The position numbers were made by a program, and so were the translations under genes. From Pullichristensenella sp002068815 (GTDB lineage Bacteria; Bacillota; Clostridia; Christensenellales; Aristaeellaceae), in the NCBI GenBank assembly GCA_040772885.1, contig JAXGXF010000002.1, positions 186,001-250,000 of the forward strand: a DNA stretch of 64,000 nt, written 5' to 3'. Position 1 is the first letter of the stretch. Each line of letters opens with the position of its first letter. Of the stretch, positions 32,833-41,152 are shown piece by piece. The notes under the pieces were generated by a model, which was not told the origin of the DNA, made no database searches, and worked only from the letters and a program-made list of their open reading frames with translations.

Positions 32833-33660
32833 CTATTCGAGGCCGCGCATGTATTCGTAGTCGGGATCGCCGTAGAACTCCCGCTCGACCGTCACCTCGC
32901 CGCCGAGCGCCTCGATCGCGTTGCGGATCTCCATGTACTCGAAATACGTCAGGTCGCTCATCGGGAGCAGCTTCTGCATCGGCTCGATCGCCCGCGCGTC
33001 CCCGAGCCTCCCCAGCAGGTTCGCGGCGAACGCGCGCTGTTCAGGGTTGTTGACGAGCATATCCCGCATATGGATATAGATGCGATTGTCGCCCGGAAAG
33101 TTGCATAGAATTTCCAAAATCAGCATTTTTGCGTACTCGGACGCGCCCTCGTAGCCCTCGAGCAGCGTTTGGCGTACGGGAGCGCCCGCCGCCTCCTCGA
33201 GCGCCTCCGCCGCGCGCTCCGCGAGATCGGACGAATCCGGCGCCCTGAGCACGATGTCCGCCGCGAGCCGCTCGGTGCGCTCCGGCGCAATCTCCAGCAA
33301 AAGCGACAGCGCGTGCTCGCGCGCCTCCTCCGGCTTTCCCGCGTCAAAGAGCAGCCCTTCGAGCGCCGGCGCCGCCGCCTCCCCGAGCGCCTCGAACCGC
33401 TCCAGAAGCAAATCCGGCACGTCGACGCGCGCGCGGGCGTATTCCTCGAGCGACGCGATCAATTCCTCCGGCGCGGACATCCGGAGGAACCACTGTCTGG
33501 GCGAGATGCCGTTCAACCGCGCGTCCGGGGCCTCCGCCCACTCCTCGTACGCGACGTCCAGAAGCGCCTCGGCCGCGTCCTCGCCGATCTCCCCCGCCGC
33601 GCTGAGCTTCTTCGCGAACGCCCGGCGGAACATCCCGTCAAAGTCCATCGGGTTCGCCAT
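32833..33660 (-). CDS. HEAT-like alpha-helical repeat protein
   Basis: A 275-residue acidic, helix-rich protein without signal peptide. It has repeated units such as LLLERFEALGEAAAPALEGLL and RAFAANLLGRLGDARAIEPMQKLL, which look like HEAT or PBS-lyase-type repeats. ATG at 33660 is six bases from GGAGGAGG; the ATG two codons earlier has no spacing. It overlaps the end of the TPR gene by 23 bp, indicating coupled translation. Probably a scaffold; no catalytic motif seen. Confidence 0.78.
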   Translation of the reverse strand: MANPMDFDGMFRRAFAKKLSAAGEIGEDAAEALLDVAYEEWAEAPDARLNGISPRQWFLRMSAPEELIASLEEYARARVDVPDLLLERFEALGEAAAPALEGLLFDAGKPEEAREHALSLLLEIAPERTERLAADIVLRAPDSSDLAERAAEALEEAAGAPVRQTLLEGYEGASEYAKMLILEILCNFPGDNRIYIHMRDMLVNNPEQRAFAANLLGRLGDARAIEPMQKLLPMSDLTYFEYMEIRNAIEALGGEVTVEREFYGDPDYEYMRGLE

Positions 33661-35338
33661 CGGCATCCTCCTCCATCGCGTCGGCCATCCGCTGCGCGTA
33701 GTAGACGGTCCTGCGGAACGGGCTCCCGAACTGGCGGCAGAGCTTGCGAAACGACGGCTTCTCGCCGCGCATCGACAGATAGCAGTACAAGAGCGCCGCG
33801 GCGTAGGCGGGAATCCTGTCCCGCGTGCAGAACACCATCTGCCGGGAGCTCAGCGCCTTGAGCATGATCAGCGCGAGCGCGGTCGTCGCCGTGACGCCGT
33901 ACTCGTCCTCGAGCACTTCCGAGGCGTACTTCACCGCCTGCCGGAAGCCGATCGGCAATCGGTCGAGCGTCGGCTCGGGGTCGGGCAACAGCCCGTCGCG
34001 CTCGTCGATGCTCGGCGGCAGCAATTTCCCCATGTCCGCGCCGCGCATCCGGAGCAGCATCAGCGCGTTGAGCTTCAGCTCATACGCGATCTCCGGCCGC
34101 ATGAACACCTCGCGCAGCGTCCCCTCGGCCTCCTCGTCCTTCAGCGCCGCCAGCGCCGTGATCGACGCGCGGCGGAACTGCGCGTTGTCGACCGTCAGGC
34201 ACCACTTGAGCAGCGCGCGGAACTTCTTGTCCTCCTGCCAGACGCGCTCGAGCTCGTTGTAGTGCCTTGAGAGAGTGTCCGCGACGTATGAGAGCCGCCG
34301 AACCGCCTCGTCCTTGGGCACCTGGTACGCGTAGTCCGGCGGCGGATTCTTCAGGTTTCCCGCGGCCGCCGCGTCCATGTAGTAGCCGGCGATCGTGTCC
34401 TCCGGGTCGATGCGCAGTATCCGCGCCCAGAACTTCATCGCCTGCTTTTCCTGCGCCCCCGTGCGGATCAGCGCGACCGCGCGTATGTGCAGAAGCTGCC
34501 GGTCATAGGGCGTCTCCTGCATCGAGAGCCTGGCGCACTCACCGACCTCCTTGTGCATGGAGAGTTCGCCCAGCGTGTAGATCAGCATGCGCATCTCGAT
34601 GCCCGTCGGGCGCATCGACATCGCCTTCAGGGCCATCTGCCGGCTCTTTCTTCCCATGTCGGCCATGTGGTACATCTGCGCGACGACGCAGATCGCGCGC
34701 ACAGACGCGACCTCCGCCTCGGTCGCCATCCGCGCCTGCTGCAGCGCCTCCTTGCGCATGCCGAGCAACTCCAGCGCCGTCGCGTACAGCGCCCGTATCT
34801 CGCTGCGCGCGGGCTCCAATCCGAGGCTCCTTTCAAACAGCCGCGCGGCCGCGCGGAAGTCCTCCTCCTTCATGCGCTCGCAGGCCAAATCTGCGACGCG
34901 CGCGGCGCGGTACGATCGCCGGTTCAGCGGGCGCGAGAGCATCTCGTAGAACTGCAGTTCGTCGGTGATCCTGCGCACCTCGTCGGCGTGCACGCCGTGC
35001 GGGTCGAGCCCCTTGTAGCGCCGCAGCGCCCGCTTCGCGCCGGGGATGTCGCTCGCCGAGAGCAGGTTGAGCGCAAGGCCGTAGTAGCACTCGGTCGGCG
35101 CGTCGCGGTCGGAGAGCATGTCCAAGAGCAGCCGGTTCGACTGCGAGAGACAGCCCATCTCGCTCAGCAATTCGGCGAGATCGAGCTTGTATTCGTCGTT
35201 GTTCGGGGAGTGCTCGACCGCGCGCCGAAGAAGCTCCAGCGCGTCCACGACGTTGTTGTCGCGCCGGTTCTTCATCGCGCGGTGGTGCACGTATGCCGCG
35301 CTCCTGTCAAAGGGCACGACCTTCGGGTCAAAGTTCAT
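33638..35338 (-). CDS. TPR-repeat protein
   Basis: A 566-residue cytoplasmic protein. TPR units fill the N-terminal two thirds (ALELLRRAVEHSPNNDEYKLDLAELL, ARLFERSLGLEPARSEIRALYATALEL), followed by helical HEAT-like stretches (FRRASITALAALKDEEAEGTL). The C-terminal portion contains RQFGSPFRRTVYYAQRMA. The ATG at 35338 overlaps the hslO stop by four bases (ATGA). A role as a protein-interaction platform is likely from the repeats. The link with Hsp33 in the same operon hints at a protein-quality function (inference). Confidence 0.82.
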   Translation of the reverse strand: MNFDPKVVPFDRSAAYVHHRAMKNRRDNNVVDALELLRRAVEHSPNNDEYKLDLAELLSEMGCLSQSNRLLLDMLSDRDAPTECYYGLALNLLSASDIPGAKRALRRYKGLDPHGVHADEVRRITDELQFYEMLSRPLNRRSYRAARVADLACERMKEEDFRAAARLFERSLGLEPARSEIRALYATALELLGMRKEALQQARMATEAEVASVRAICVVAQMYHMADMGRKSRQMALKAMSMRPTGIEMRMLIYTLGELSMHKEVGECARLSMQETPYDRQLLHIRAVALIRTGAQEKQAMKFWARILRIDPEDTIAGYYMDAAAAGNLKNPPPDYAYQVPKDEAVRRLSYVADTLSRHYNELERVWQEDKKFRALLKWCLTVDNAQFRRASITALAALKDEEAEGTLREVFMRPEIAYELKLNALMLLRMRGADMGKLLPPSIDERDGLLPDPEPTLDRLPIGFRQAVKYASEVLEDEYGVTATTALALIMLKALSSRQMVFCTRDRIPAYAAALLYCYLSMRGEKPSFRKLCRQFGSPFRRTVYYAQRMADAMEEDADGEPDGL

Positions 35339-36222
35339 TCGCTCCTCCGATTCAAAGCATATTCCAAGAGGGCCGAGAGCTCCTCCTCCGTGAAGCGGTA
35401 GCGCCGGTCGCAGAAGTGGCAATCCACCTCGGCGCCGTGCTGCTCCGAGATCATGTCGCCGAGCTCCTCGCGCCCGAGCGATATCAGCGCGCGCTCGACG
35501 CGCTCGCGCGAGCAGTCGCAGCGGTACGCCGGGCGGATTTCCTTGAGCACCTCCGGCTCGAGGTGCCCGAGCAACTGCCAAACCGCGCCTGTCAAATGGT
35601 ACTCGCGCATCGTCGCCGAGATGTCCATGAACATGCCTGCGCTCGCCTCGATCGAGCGGATCGCGCTCTCGCCCGCGCCGGGCATCAACTGCACGATCAG
35701 CCCTCCGGCCGCCTCGACCTTTTCCCCGACGAGCACGCCGAGCGCGACGAGCGAGGGCACCTGCTCCGACGCCGTGAAGTACATCGCGAAGTCCTCCGCG
35801 ATCTCGCCGGAGGCGAGGTTCACCTGCCCGACGTACGGCTCCCGGAGCCCCAAATCCTTGATCACGGTCAGCTTGCCTCCCTTTCCGACCGCCGCGCCGA
35901 CCGGCAGCTTCTCCCCGGCGCGCGGAAGCTCGACATCCGGATTCTCGACGTAGCCCTTGACCGAGCCGTCGCTCTTTCCGACCGCGAGCACCGTCCCGAT
36001 CGGGCCGCCGCCCTTGATCGAAACCGTCACGCTCTCGAGCGCGCCCTTCTGCATCGTGCCCAGCATCGAGGTCGCCATCAAGGTCCTTCCGAGCGCCGCG
36101 GTCGCCGTCCGGGACAATCCGTGCAGCGCGCGCGCCCGGTCGACCATCTGCGTCCCCTCGATCAGCATCGCCCTCGCCTGCCCGCCCATGAGCGATATGT
36201 GAAGCATTCCGTCCGAATCCAT
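35335..36222 (-). CDS. hslO: Redox-regulated chaperone Hsp33
   Basis: Hsp33 becomes an active holdase when its zinc centre is oxidised. The 295-residue protein has the family's zinc cysteines at Cys235-x-Cys237 and Cys268-x2-Cys271 and the conserved core sequence YHLTGAVWQLLGHLEPEVL. GGGAGG lies just before the ATG. It follows the methyltransferase gene by 10 bp and overlaps the TPR gene by four bases. Confidence 0.96.
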   Translation of the reverse strand: MDSDGMLHISLMGGQARAMLIEGTQMVDRARALHGLSRTATAALGRTLMATSMLGTMQKGALESVTVSIKGGGPIGTVLAVGKSDGSVKGYVENPDVELPRAGEKLPVGAAVGKGGKLTVIKDLGLREPYVGQVNLASGEIAEDFAMYFTASEQVPSLVALGVLVGEKVEAAGGLIVQLMPGAGESAIRSIEASAGMFMDISATMREYHLTGAVWQLLGHLEPEVLKEIRPAYRCDCSRERVERALISLGREELGDMISEQHGAEVDCHFCDRRYRFTEEELSALLEYALNRRSE

Positions 36223-36232
36223 CTGTTCCTCC

Positions 36233-36979
36233 CTATGCCCTTCGCGCCAGAAAGTGCAAACGCTCCTCGCCCTCGGCCGGAGGCGCGAACGTCCGGTCGC
36301 CGAATACCTCTATGCCCGAAAAGCCCTCTTCCCGGAGCAGCCTGACGAGCTCTTCCTCGCCGTGCGCGCGCTGCACGTGCTCCTCCTGAAACCTGCGGTA
36401 CCGGCCGTCCGCCTCGCGCACGAAGAACGTCACGTCCATCCTGATCAAATGCCGCTCCGCGTCGAGCCGGTTTTCCCAGAGATAGGCGATTTCGTCCCTC
36501 TCCTCGCCGAAAAACGCGTTCCCGAGGCGGACCTCCAGCTTGTGCCGCGACGAGATGTCGAACGCCAGCGCGCCGCCGGGCCGTATCGCCCGGCGCGCCG
36601 CGCGGAAGAACGCGCGCAGCCTCTCCTCGGTCAGCAAATAGTTCACGCCGTCGCAGGCCGCGACGACCGCGTCGACCGGCCTCGGGACGGACAGATCGCA
36701 GATGTCCTGCCGGACGAGCATCGCGCTCTCGCCGGCCCGGCGGAACTTCTCCGCCGCGCGCCGAAGCATCGCCTCGGAGAGGTCCGCGCCGGTCACGCGC
36801 GCGCCGAGCTTCGCAAACTCGAGCGCCATCGAGCCGGTCCCGCAGCCCGCGTCGTATACCGTCCCGGGCGAGACGCCCGCGCGGCCGAGCAGCGCCCGGT
36901 AATACTCTGCCCATTTCGGATAATCGAAATCGTCCATCATGGCGTCGTACACGTCCGCGAGCGCGCCGTACGGCTGCAT
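36233..36979 (-). CDS. Class I SAM-dependent methyltransferase
   Basis: A 248-residue methyltransferase with motif I VYDAGCGTGSMALEFAKLG (residues about 40-58), motif II-type GADLSEAML, and motif III-like ACDGVNYL. The C-terminal half matches the common Bacillota type with MDVTFFV and a long beta sheet. The ATG at 36979 is nine bases from GGGGAGGG; an ATG three codons earlier has no spacing. Substrate unknown. First gene of the Hsp33 operon. Confidence 0.88.
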   Translation of the reverse strand: MQPYGALADVYDAMMDDFDYPKWAEYYRALLGRAGVSPGTVYDAGCGTGSMALEFAKLGARVTGADLSEAMLRRAAEKFRRAGESAMLVRQDICDLSVPRPVDAVVAACDGVNYLLTEERLRAFFRAARRAIRPGGALAFDISSRHKLEVRLGNAFFGEERDEIAYLWENRLDAERHLIRMDVTFFVREADGRYRRFQEEHVQRAHGEEELVRLLREEGFSGIEVFGDRTFAPPAEGEERLHFLARRA

Positions 36980-37004
36980 AAATCGCATCCCTCCCCATTT
37001 TATT

Positions 37005-37033
37005 ATTTTACCACACGCGCCCCGCGTTTGCAA
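37005..37033 (-). promoter_or_regulatory. Promoter of the methyltransferase-hslO operon
   Basis: On the minus strand TTGCAA (37028-37033), 17 bases, TAAAAT (37005-37010), 26 bp before the ATG. Confidence 0.65.
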
Positions 37034-37130
37034 CAGATGCTATAACCGAAAGCTAACCGAATCCGCCCGGCAGCGCCCGCGGAAAACCGGTATAATGAGC
37101 CTACCCTATTATGGACGGAGGATGCCCGCG

Positions 37131-37778
37131 ATGAAACACAATTGCGTGATCTTCGACCTCGACGGAACGCTGCTCGACACGCTCGAGGATTTGCGGGACG
37201 CCGTCAACGCCGCGCTTGCGGCCCGCGGGCACGCGCCGCGCTCGATCGACGAGGTGCGGCTGTTCGTCGGAAACGGCGTCATGAAGCTGATCGAGCGCGC
37301 GGTTCCCGAAGGCACGCCCGCGTCCGGGATCGCGGAGATCGCCGCCGACTTCCGGCGCCGCTACGACAAAGCGATCAACGTAAAGACGCGCCCGTATCCC
37401 GGCATCCTCGAATTGCTTCAAAGGCTCCGCGCCGCGGGCGTCAAAATCTGCGTCAACTCGAACAAGTACGACCCGGCCGTGCGGCTCCTCTGCGAGGCGC
37501 ACTTCTCCGGGCTCTACGACGTCGCCGTCGGCGAATCCGCCACCATCCCGAAAAAGCCGTCTCCGGCCGGCGTCGAATATCTCCTCTCCGCCGTCGGCGC
37601 AAAAAAAAGCGACGCCGTATACGTCGGCGACAGCTCCGTCGATTTCGAAACCGCGAAAAACGCCGAAGTGCCGTTCGCGTGGGTATCGTGGGGCTTCCGC
37701 AGGCCGTCCGAGATGCCGGAGGTTCCGCCGCTCCGCTTCGACGACGCCGGGCGGCTCTCCGATTATCTGCTCGATTGA
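37131..37778 (+). CDS. HAD-family hydrolase, phosphoglycolate phosphatase-like
   Basis: A 215-residue HAD phosphatase with motif I FDLDGTLLDT (Asp nucleophile near residue 9), a helical cap, motif II region ICVNSNK, Lys in PKKPSPAGVE, and motif IV YVGDSSVDFETA. It resembles Gph phosphatases that clear 2-phosphoglycolate, though HAD substrates are hard to predict. ATG 37131 lies nine bases from GGAGG. A TATAAT at 37091-37096 without a clear -35 box is the likely promoter. Confidence 0.9.
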   Translation: MKHNCVIFDLDGTLLDTLEDLRDAVNAALAARGHAPRSIDEVRLFVGNGVMKLIERAVPEGTPASGIAEIAADFRRRYDKAINVKTRPYPGILELLQRLRAAGVKICVNSNKYDPAVRLLCEAHFSGLYDVAVGESATIPKKPSPAGVEYLLSAVGAKKSDAVYVGDSSVDFETAKNAEVPFAWVSWGFRRPSEMPEVPPLRFDDAGRLSDYLLD

Positions 37779-37785
37779 CCCGTTC

Positions 37786-37814
37786 CCCTCCGGATCTGTC
37801 CGGAGGGGATTTTA
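37786..37814 (+). terminator. Terminator of the HAD phosphatase gene
   Basis: CCCCTCCGG and CCGGAGGGG form a 9-bp stem with a 6-base loop followed by ATTTTA. It overlaps the stop of the convergent kinase gene. Confidence 0.8.
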
Positions 37815-39617
37815 CGCGGACTTCTTCAGCGTGAAGAAAAACTCCGATCCCCCGCCCGTCCTCGCGTTGACGCCGATCTCGCCGCCCATCAGCTCCACGA
37901 CGAGCTTCGCGACCGCGAGGCCGAGCCCGGTGCCCGAGGTGCGCATGCGGCTCTTGTCGGCCTTGTAGAATCGCTCCCAGATGAACGGCAAATCCTTGGG
38001 TTCTATGCCGACGCCGGTGTCGACGACGCCGACGCGGACGATGTCCCGCTCGTCGCGCGCGTAGACGGTCACGCTGCCGCCCGCGGGCGTGAAGCCGAGC
38101 GCGTTGTCGATGAATATGATCAGCACCTGCAGTATCCTGTCCTCGTTCCCGATGCACGTAAGCGCCGAGCTGCCGGTGTCGGCCGTGAGCGATATGCCCG
38201 CGTCGTCGGCCATGTTCTTCATCCGGCGCACGGCCGCGTCGACGATGCCGCGCAGCTCCAGTTCCTCCATCTCGAGCGCGACCCGGCCGTCCTGCAGACG
38301 CGACATGTCGAGCATCTCGCGCACGAGCTTTTCGAGCCTGAGCGTCTCCTGGTAGATGACTCGGTAGCACTCCGACCGCTCCTCGTCGGTGTCGATATAG
38401 CCGTCCATCAGCGGCTCGACCATGCCGCGGATGCCGGTCAGCGGCGTCCGGAGCTCGTGCGATATGTTCGCCACGTAGTCGCGCCGAAGCTGCTCGAGCC
38501 GCTCGGACTCGCTGACGTCCTGTATCAGGCACACCGCGCCGATCGTCTCGCCCCTCTCGTCGAACAGCGGCGACGCGGTCGCGGCGACCTTCCGCCCCGA
38601 CGGGCTCTGCCAGCCGGCGCGAAGCCGCTCGCCGCAGCGCACGCACTCCTCGAGCAATTTTTGCAGCGCCCGGAAGCCGTCGGTGTCCTCGACGCCCGGG
38701 TGGTCGGGGTTCCCGGCCTCCATCAATTCCCAGAACGCCTGGTTCCTGTGCACGCCCTCGAGCCTCGCGTTGACCGCGATGATGCCCTCGCCGATCGAGC
38801 CGATGATCAATTCCAGCTTGTCGCGCTCCTCGCGCAGCCGCCGGATGACGTCCGAGAGCCTGGCCGACAGCGTGTTCAGCGTGTTCCCGAGCTCGCCCAA
38901 TTCGTCGTGGTTCGGGATCGAGATGTGCGCGCCCAATTCGCCCTCCGCGATGCGCCGGGCGACCTGCGTGAGCCTGCGGATCGGGTTTGTCAGGACCTGC
39001 GTCAATTTGAGCGCGACCGCGACCGCGAACATCACCGTGACGAGCGCGGTCATGATCAGCAGCATCTGCAGAAACTTCGTGAGGCTTCGTATCTGCGCGA
39101 CCGGCTGCGCGAGGATCACGCCGCCGATGACCTTGCCCTCGACGTTCCGGACCGGCGTGCCGGCGAACAGGATCACGCCCGACGCGAACTCGAACTGGCG
39201 TATGTCGGCGACGGTCTCGCCGCTGAACATCCGGGATACGAACTGCTGGTCGATCGCGCTGATGATCTCGGTGCGCGTGAACTCCCCGCCGCCGGGCGGC
39301 GCGTCGGCCTGCGTGCCGATGTGCGTCAGGACGAAGCTGCGGTTCACGTAGAGCACCATAGAGCTCGTCAGGTTCTGGAACTGGTCGATCGTCCTCCTGT
39401 CGGGCAGCAGGAGCTCCGGCCCCTTCTGCACCTCATACGAGGCGATGTACTCGGCCTGCTTAACGAGCCCCTCGATCGCCTTGTCCTGCACGAAGCGGAA
39501 GCTCAGGGCGTACGCCAGCACGCACGCGAACACGATCGCGAACAGCGCCAGCGCCGCGTGGCTGATCAGCGTCTTCGCCCCGATCGTCCACGACCGGTAG
39601 CGCCATCTCTCGGTCAT
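37812..39617 (-). CDS. Sensor histidine kinase, PhoR/WalK-like
   Basis: A 601-residue membrane kinase. TM1 spans about 18-40, an extracytoplasmic sensor domain about 41-182, and TM2 about 183-205, followed by HAMP (NPIRRLTQVARRIAEGELG), a PAS domain at about 265-370 (IIGSIGEGIIAVNA), HisKA with phospho-His387 (NISHELRTPLTGI), and HATPase with N box FIDNALGF and G boxes VVDTGVGIEPKDL and TGTGLGLAV. It is paired with the response regulator, whose gene ends 3 bp upstream. The PAS/HAMP layout is that of PhoR and WalK; the signal is unknown. Confidence 0.94.
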   Translation of the reverse strand: MTERWRYRSWTIGAKTLISHAALALFAIVFACVLAYALSFRFVQDKAIEGLVKQAEYIASYEVQKGPELLLPDRRTIDQFQNLTSSMVLYVNRSFVLTHIGTQADAPPGGGEFTRTEIISAIDQQFVSRMFSGETVADIRQFEFASGVILFAGTPVRNVEGKVIGGVILAQPVAQIRSLTKFLQMLLIMTALVTVMFAVAVALKLTQVLTNPIRRLTQVARRIAEGELGAHISIPNHDELGELGNTLNTLSARLSDVIRRLREERDKLELIIGSIGEGIIAVNARLEGVHRNQAFWELMEAGNPDHPGVEDTDGFRALQKLLEECVRCGERLRAGWQSPSGRKVAATASPLFDERGETIGAVCLIQDVSESERLEQLRRDYVANISHELRTPLTGIRGMVEPLMDGYIDTDEERSECYRVIYQETLRLEKLVREMLDMSRLQDGRVALEMEELELRGIVDAAVRRMKNMADDAGISLTADTGSSALTCIGNEDRILQVLIIFIDNALGFTPAGGSVTVYARDERDIVRVGVVDTGVGIEPKDLPFIWERFYKADKSRMRTSGTGLGLAVAKLVVELMGGEIGVNARTGGGSEFFFTLKKSA

Positions 39618-39620
39618 TCG

Positions 39621-40325
39621 TCATTCCCCGATCTCAAAGCGGTAGCCCACGCCCCAGACGGTCTTGATATCCCAGCCGTTTCCTTCCTGGCAGAGCTTCG
39701 CGCGGATGCGCTTGATGTGGCTGTCGACGGCGCGCGTGTCGCCCAAAAAGTCGTAGCCCCAGATGCTCTGCAGAAGGTGCTCGCGGCTGAAGACCATGCC
39801 CGGGTTGTTCGCGAGCGTCCAGATGATCTCGATCTCCTTGGGCGTGCACGGGACGAGCTTTCCGTTGAGCTTCACCGTGAACGCGCTCATGTCGATGTCG
39901 AGGTTTTCGATGACCAGGTGCGAGGCCTTCCCCGAGTCCTTCATCTCGTGCATCCGGCGAAGCACCGCCTTCACGCGCGCGAGCACCTCGCGGGGGCTGA
40001 AGGGCTTTGTGATGTAGTCGTCCGCGCCCAATTCAAGGCCCAACAGCTTGTCGAACTCCTCGCCCTTTGCCGTCAGCATGATGATCGGCAGGTTCGTCTC
40101 CTTGCGGATCTCGCGGCACACCATCAAGCCGTCCATCTTGGGCATCATGATGTCGAGCAGCACGATGTCCGGCCGCGCCTTGCGCACGTGCTCGATCGCC
40201 TCCTGCCCGTCGTAGGCCGAGATCATCTGGTAGCCTTCCCTGCGGAAATACGTATTGAGCGACTGGTGGACGTTGATGTCGTCGTCCGCCACGAGTATTC
40301 TGTATCCCGAGCGGTATTCCTCCAT
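39621..40325 (-). CDS. OmpR/PhoB-family response regulator
   Basis: A 234-residue regulator. The receiver domain has acidic residues DDD near residue 14-16, phospho-acceptor Asp58 (IVLLDIMMPKMDG), and the conserved Lys in YITKPFSPRE. A C-terminal winged helix (about 130-230) includes CTPKEIEIIWTLANNPGMVFSRE and DSHIKRIRAKL. AGGGAGG precedes the ATG. It is cognate to the adjacent kinase. Confidence 0.95.
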   Translation of the reverse strand: MEEYRSGYRILVADDDINVHQSLNTYFRREGYQMISAYDGQEAIEHVRKARPDIVLLDIMMPKMDGLMVCREIRKETNLPIIMLTAKGEEFDKLLGLELGADDYITKPFSPREVLARVKAVLRRMHEMKDSGKASHLVIENLDIDMSAFTVKLNGKLVPCTPKEIEIIWTLANNPGMVFSREHLLQSIWGYDFLGDTRAVDSHIKRIRAKLCQEGNGWDIKTVWGVGYRFEIGE

Positions 40326-40436
40326 GCGAGCACCCTCCCTTGGCGTTGGTGAAAAAAGGATAGCATCTTTCCTTGGCAAATCCGTGGCAAAATTCCGCTT
40401 TCCAGAAAAACAGCGCCTTTTTGACCGCTTGCTTCC

Positions 40437-40465
40437 ATTATACCACACAAACGCGGCATGCGCAA
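40437..40465 (-). promoter_or_regulatory. Promoter of the two-component operon
   Basis: On the minus strand TTGCGC (40460-40465), 17 bases, TATAAT (40437-40442); the leader to the regulator ATG is about 105 bases. Confidence 0.7.
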
Positions 40466-40536
40466 TTTTCCATTCATACTTTGCGCATCGCGGCACAAAA
40501 TACGCTCGACGGATTTTCAACCGGAGCGTGAGCGCC

Positions 40537-41124
40537 ATGGAAAAAAATCTTCGGTCGCTGAACGGCCTTCCGGTGGTTCTCTCCGGCAGGAAGCTGGGCC
40601 GCGTCGTGCAGGCGTCGGTCTCCGAGGACTTCATGCAGATGGAGGGGATTTGGGTCGACGCCGGACTTTCCGGAACGCGGTTTATTCCCTCAGAGGCGAT
40701 ACAGGTCCTGGGTGAGGTTTCCGTAACGGTTGATTCGCCAGGGAAGCGCCTGCGCATGCGCGAGCGCCCGCTGTTCCGGCGCGTGGTAACCACCGACGGC
40801 GCGAGGCTCGGCGCGGTCGTCGGGGCGACGGTGGACGACATGAGCTTTCAAATCTGTTCCCTGATCGTCTCCACCGGTCTCTTCGACGACCTGTTCCGCG
40901 GAAGGTTGAAAATCCGTCGCTTTCAGGCGAGCCTCGCCGACGGCGAGGTCATCGTCGACACGAAGATAAGGGAGGGAGACTTCTATGAGGGGCGGAATGA
41001 TCAAGGGACTGATTACGGGCGCGCTGGTGGGCAGCGCGGCGGCGACGGTCTTCGGCATCATGAACTGGAGGACGGAGCGCAAATGGTACCAGCAGGCGCA
41101 GCGAATAAGCAACAAAATGGTTAG
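40537..41124 (+). CDS. PRC-barrel domain protein, possible 3' frameshift
   Basis: A 195-residue reading as it stands. Residues 5-150 look like tandem PRC-barrel units (LNGLPVVLSGRKLGRVVQAS; TTDGARLGAVVGATVDDM). The last 45 residues (GTDYGRAGGQRGGDGLRHHE) are low-complexity and are read over the 5' 140 bp of the next gene in another frame. In the third frame a TGA at 40986-40988 would end this gene as an ATGA overlap, so a one-base error or mutation shortly before 40985 is suspected. The ribosome site is weak (GGAG). Confidence 0.7.
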   Translation: MEKNLRSLNGLPVVLSGRKLGRVVQASVSEDFMQMEGIWVDAGLSGTRFIPSEAIQVLGEVSVTVDSPGKRLRMRERPLFRRVVTTDGARLGAVVGATVDDMSFQICSLIVSTGLFDDLFRGRLKIRRFQASLADGEVIVDTKIREGDFYEGRNDQGTDYGRAGGQRGGDGLRHHELEDGAQMVPAGAANKQQNG

Positions 41125-41152
41125 AAGAGCCGACGATCTGTTCGGGCGCTGA
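40985..41152 (+). CDS. Small YtxH-like membrane protein
   Basis: A 55-residue protein, MRGGMIKGLITGALVGSAAA at the start. It has a glycine-zipper TM segment followed by a charged helix (NWRTERKWYQQAQRI). AGGGAGGGAGA before the ATG is an excellent ribosome site. It overlaps the PRC-barrel reading by 140 bp, and its TGA overlaps the ATG of the exporter gene (TGATG). Confidence 0.75.
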   Translation: MRGGMIKGLITGALVGSAAATVFGIMNWRTERKWYQQAQRISNKMVRRADDLFGR

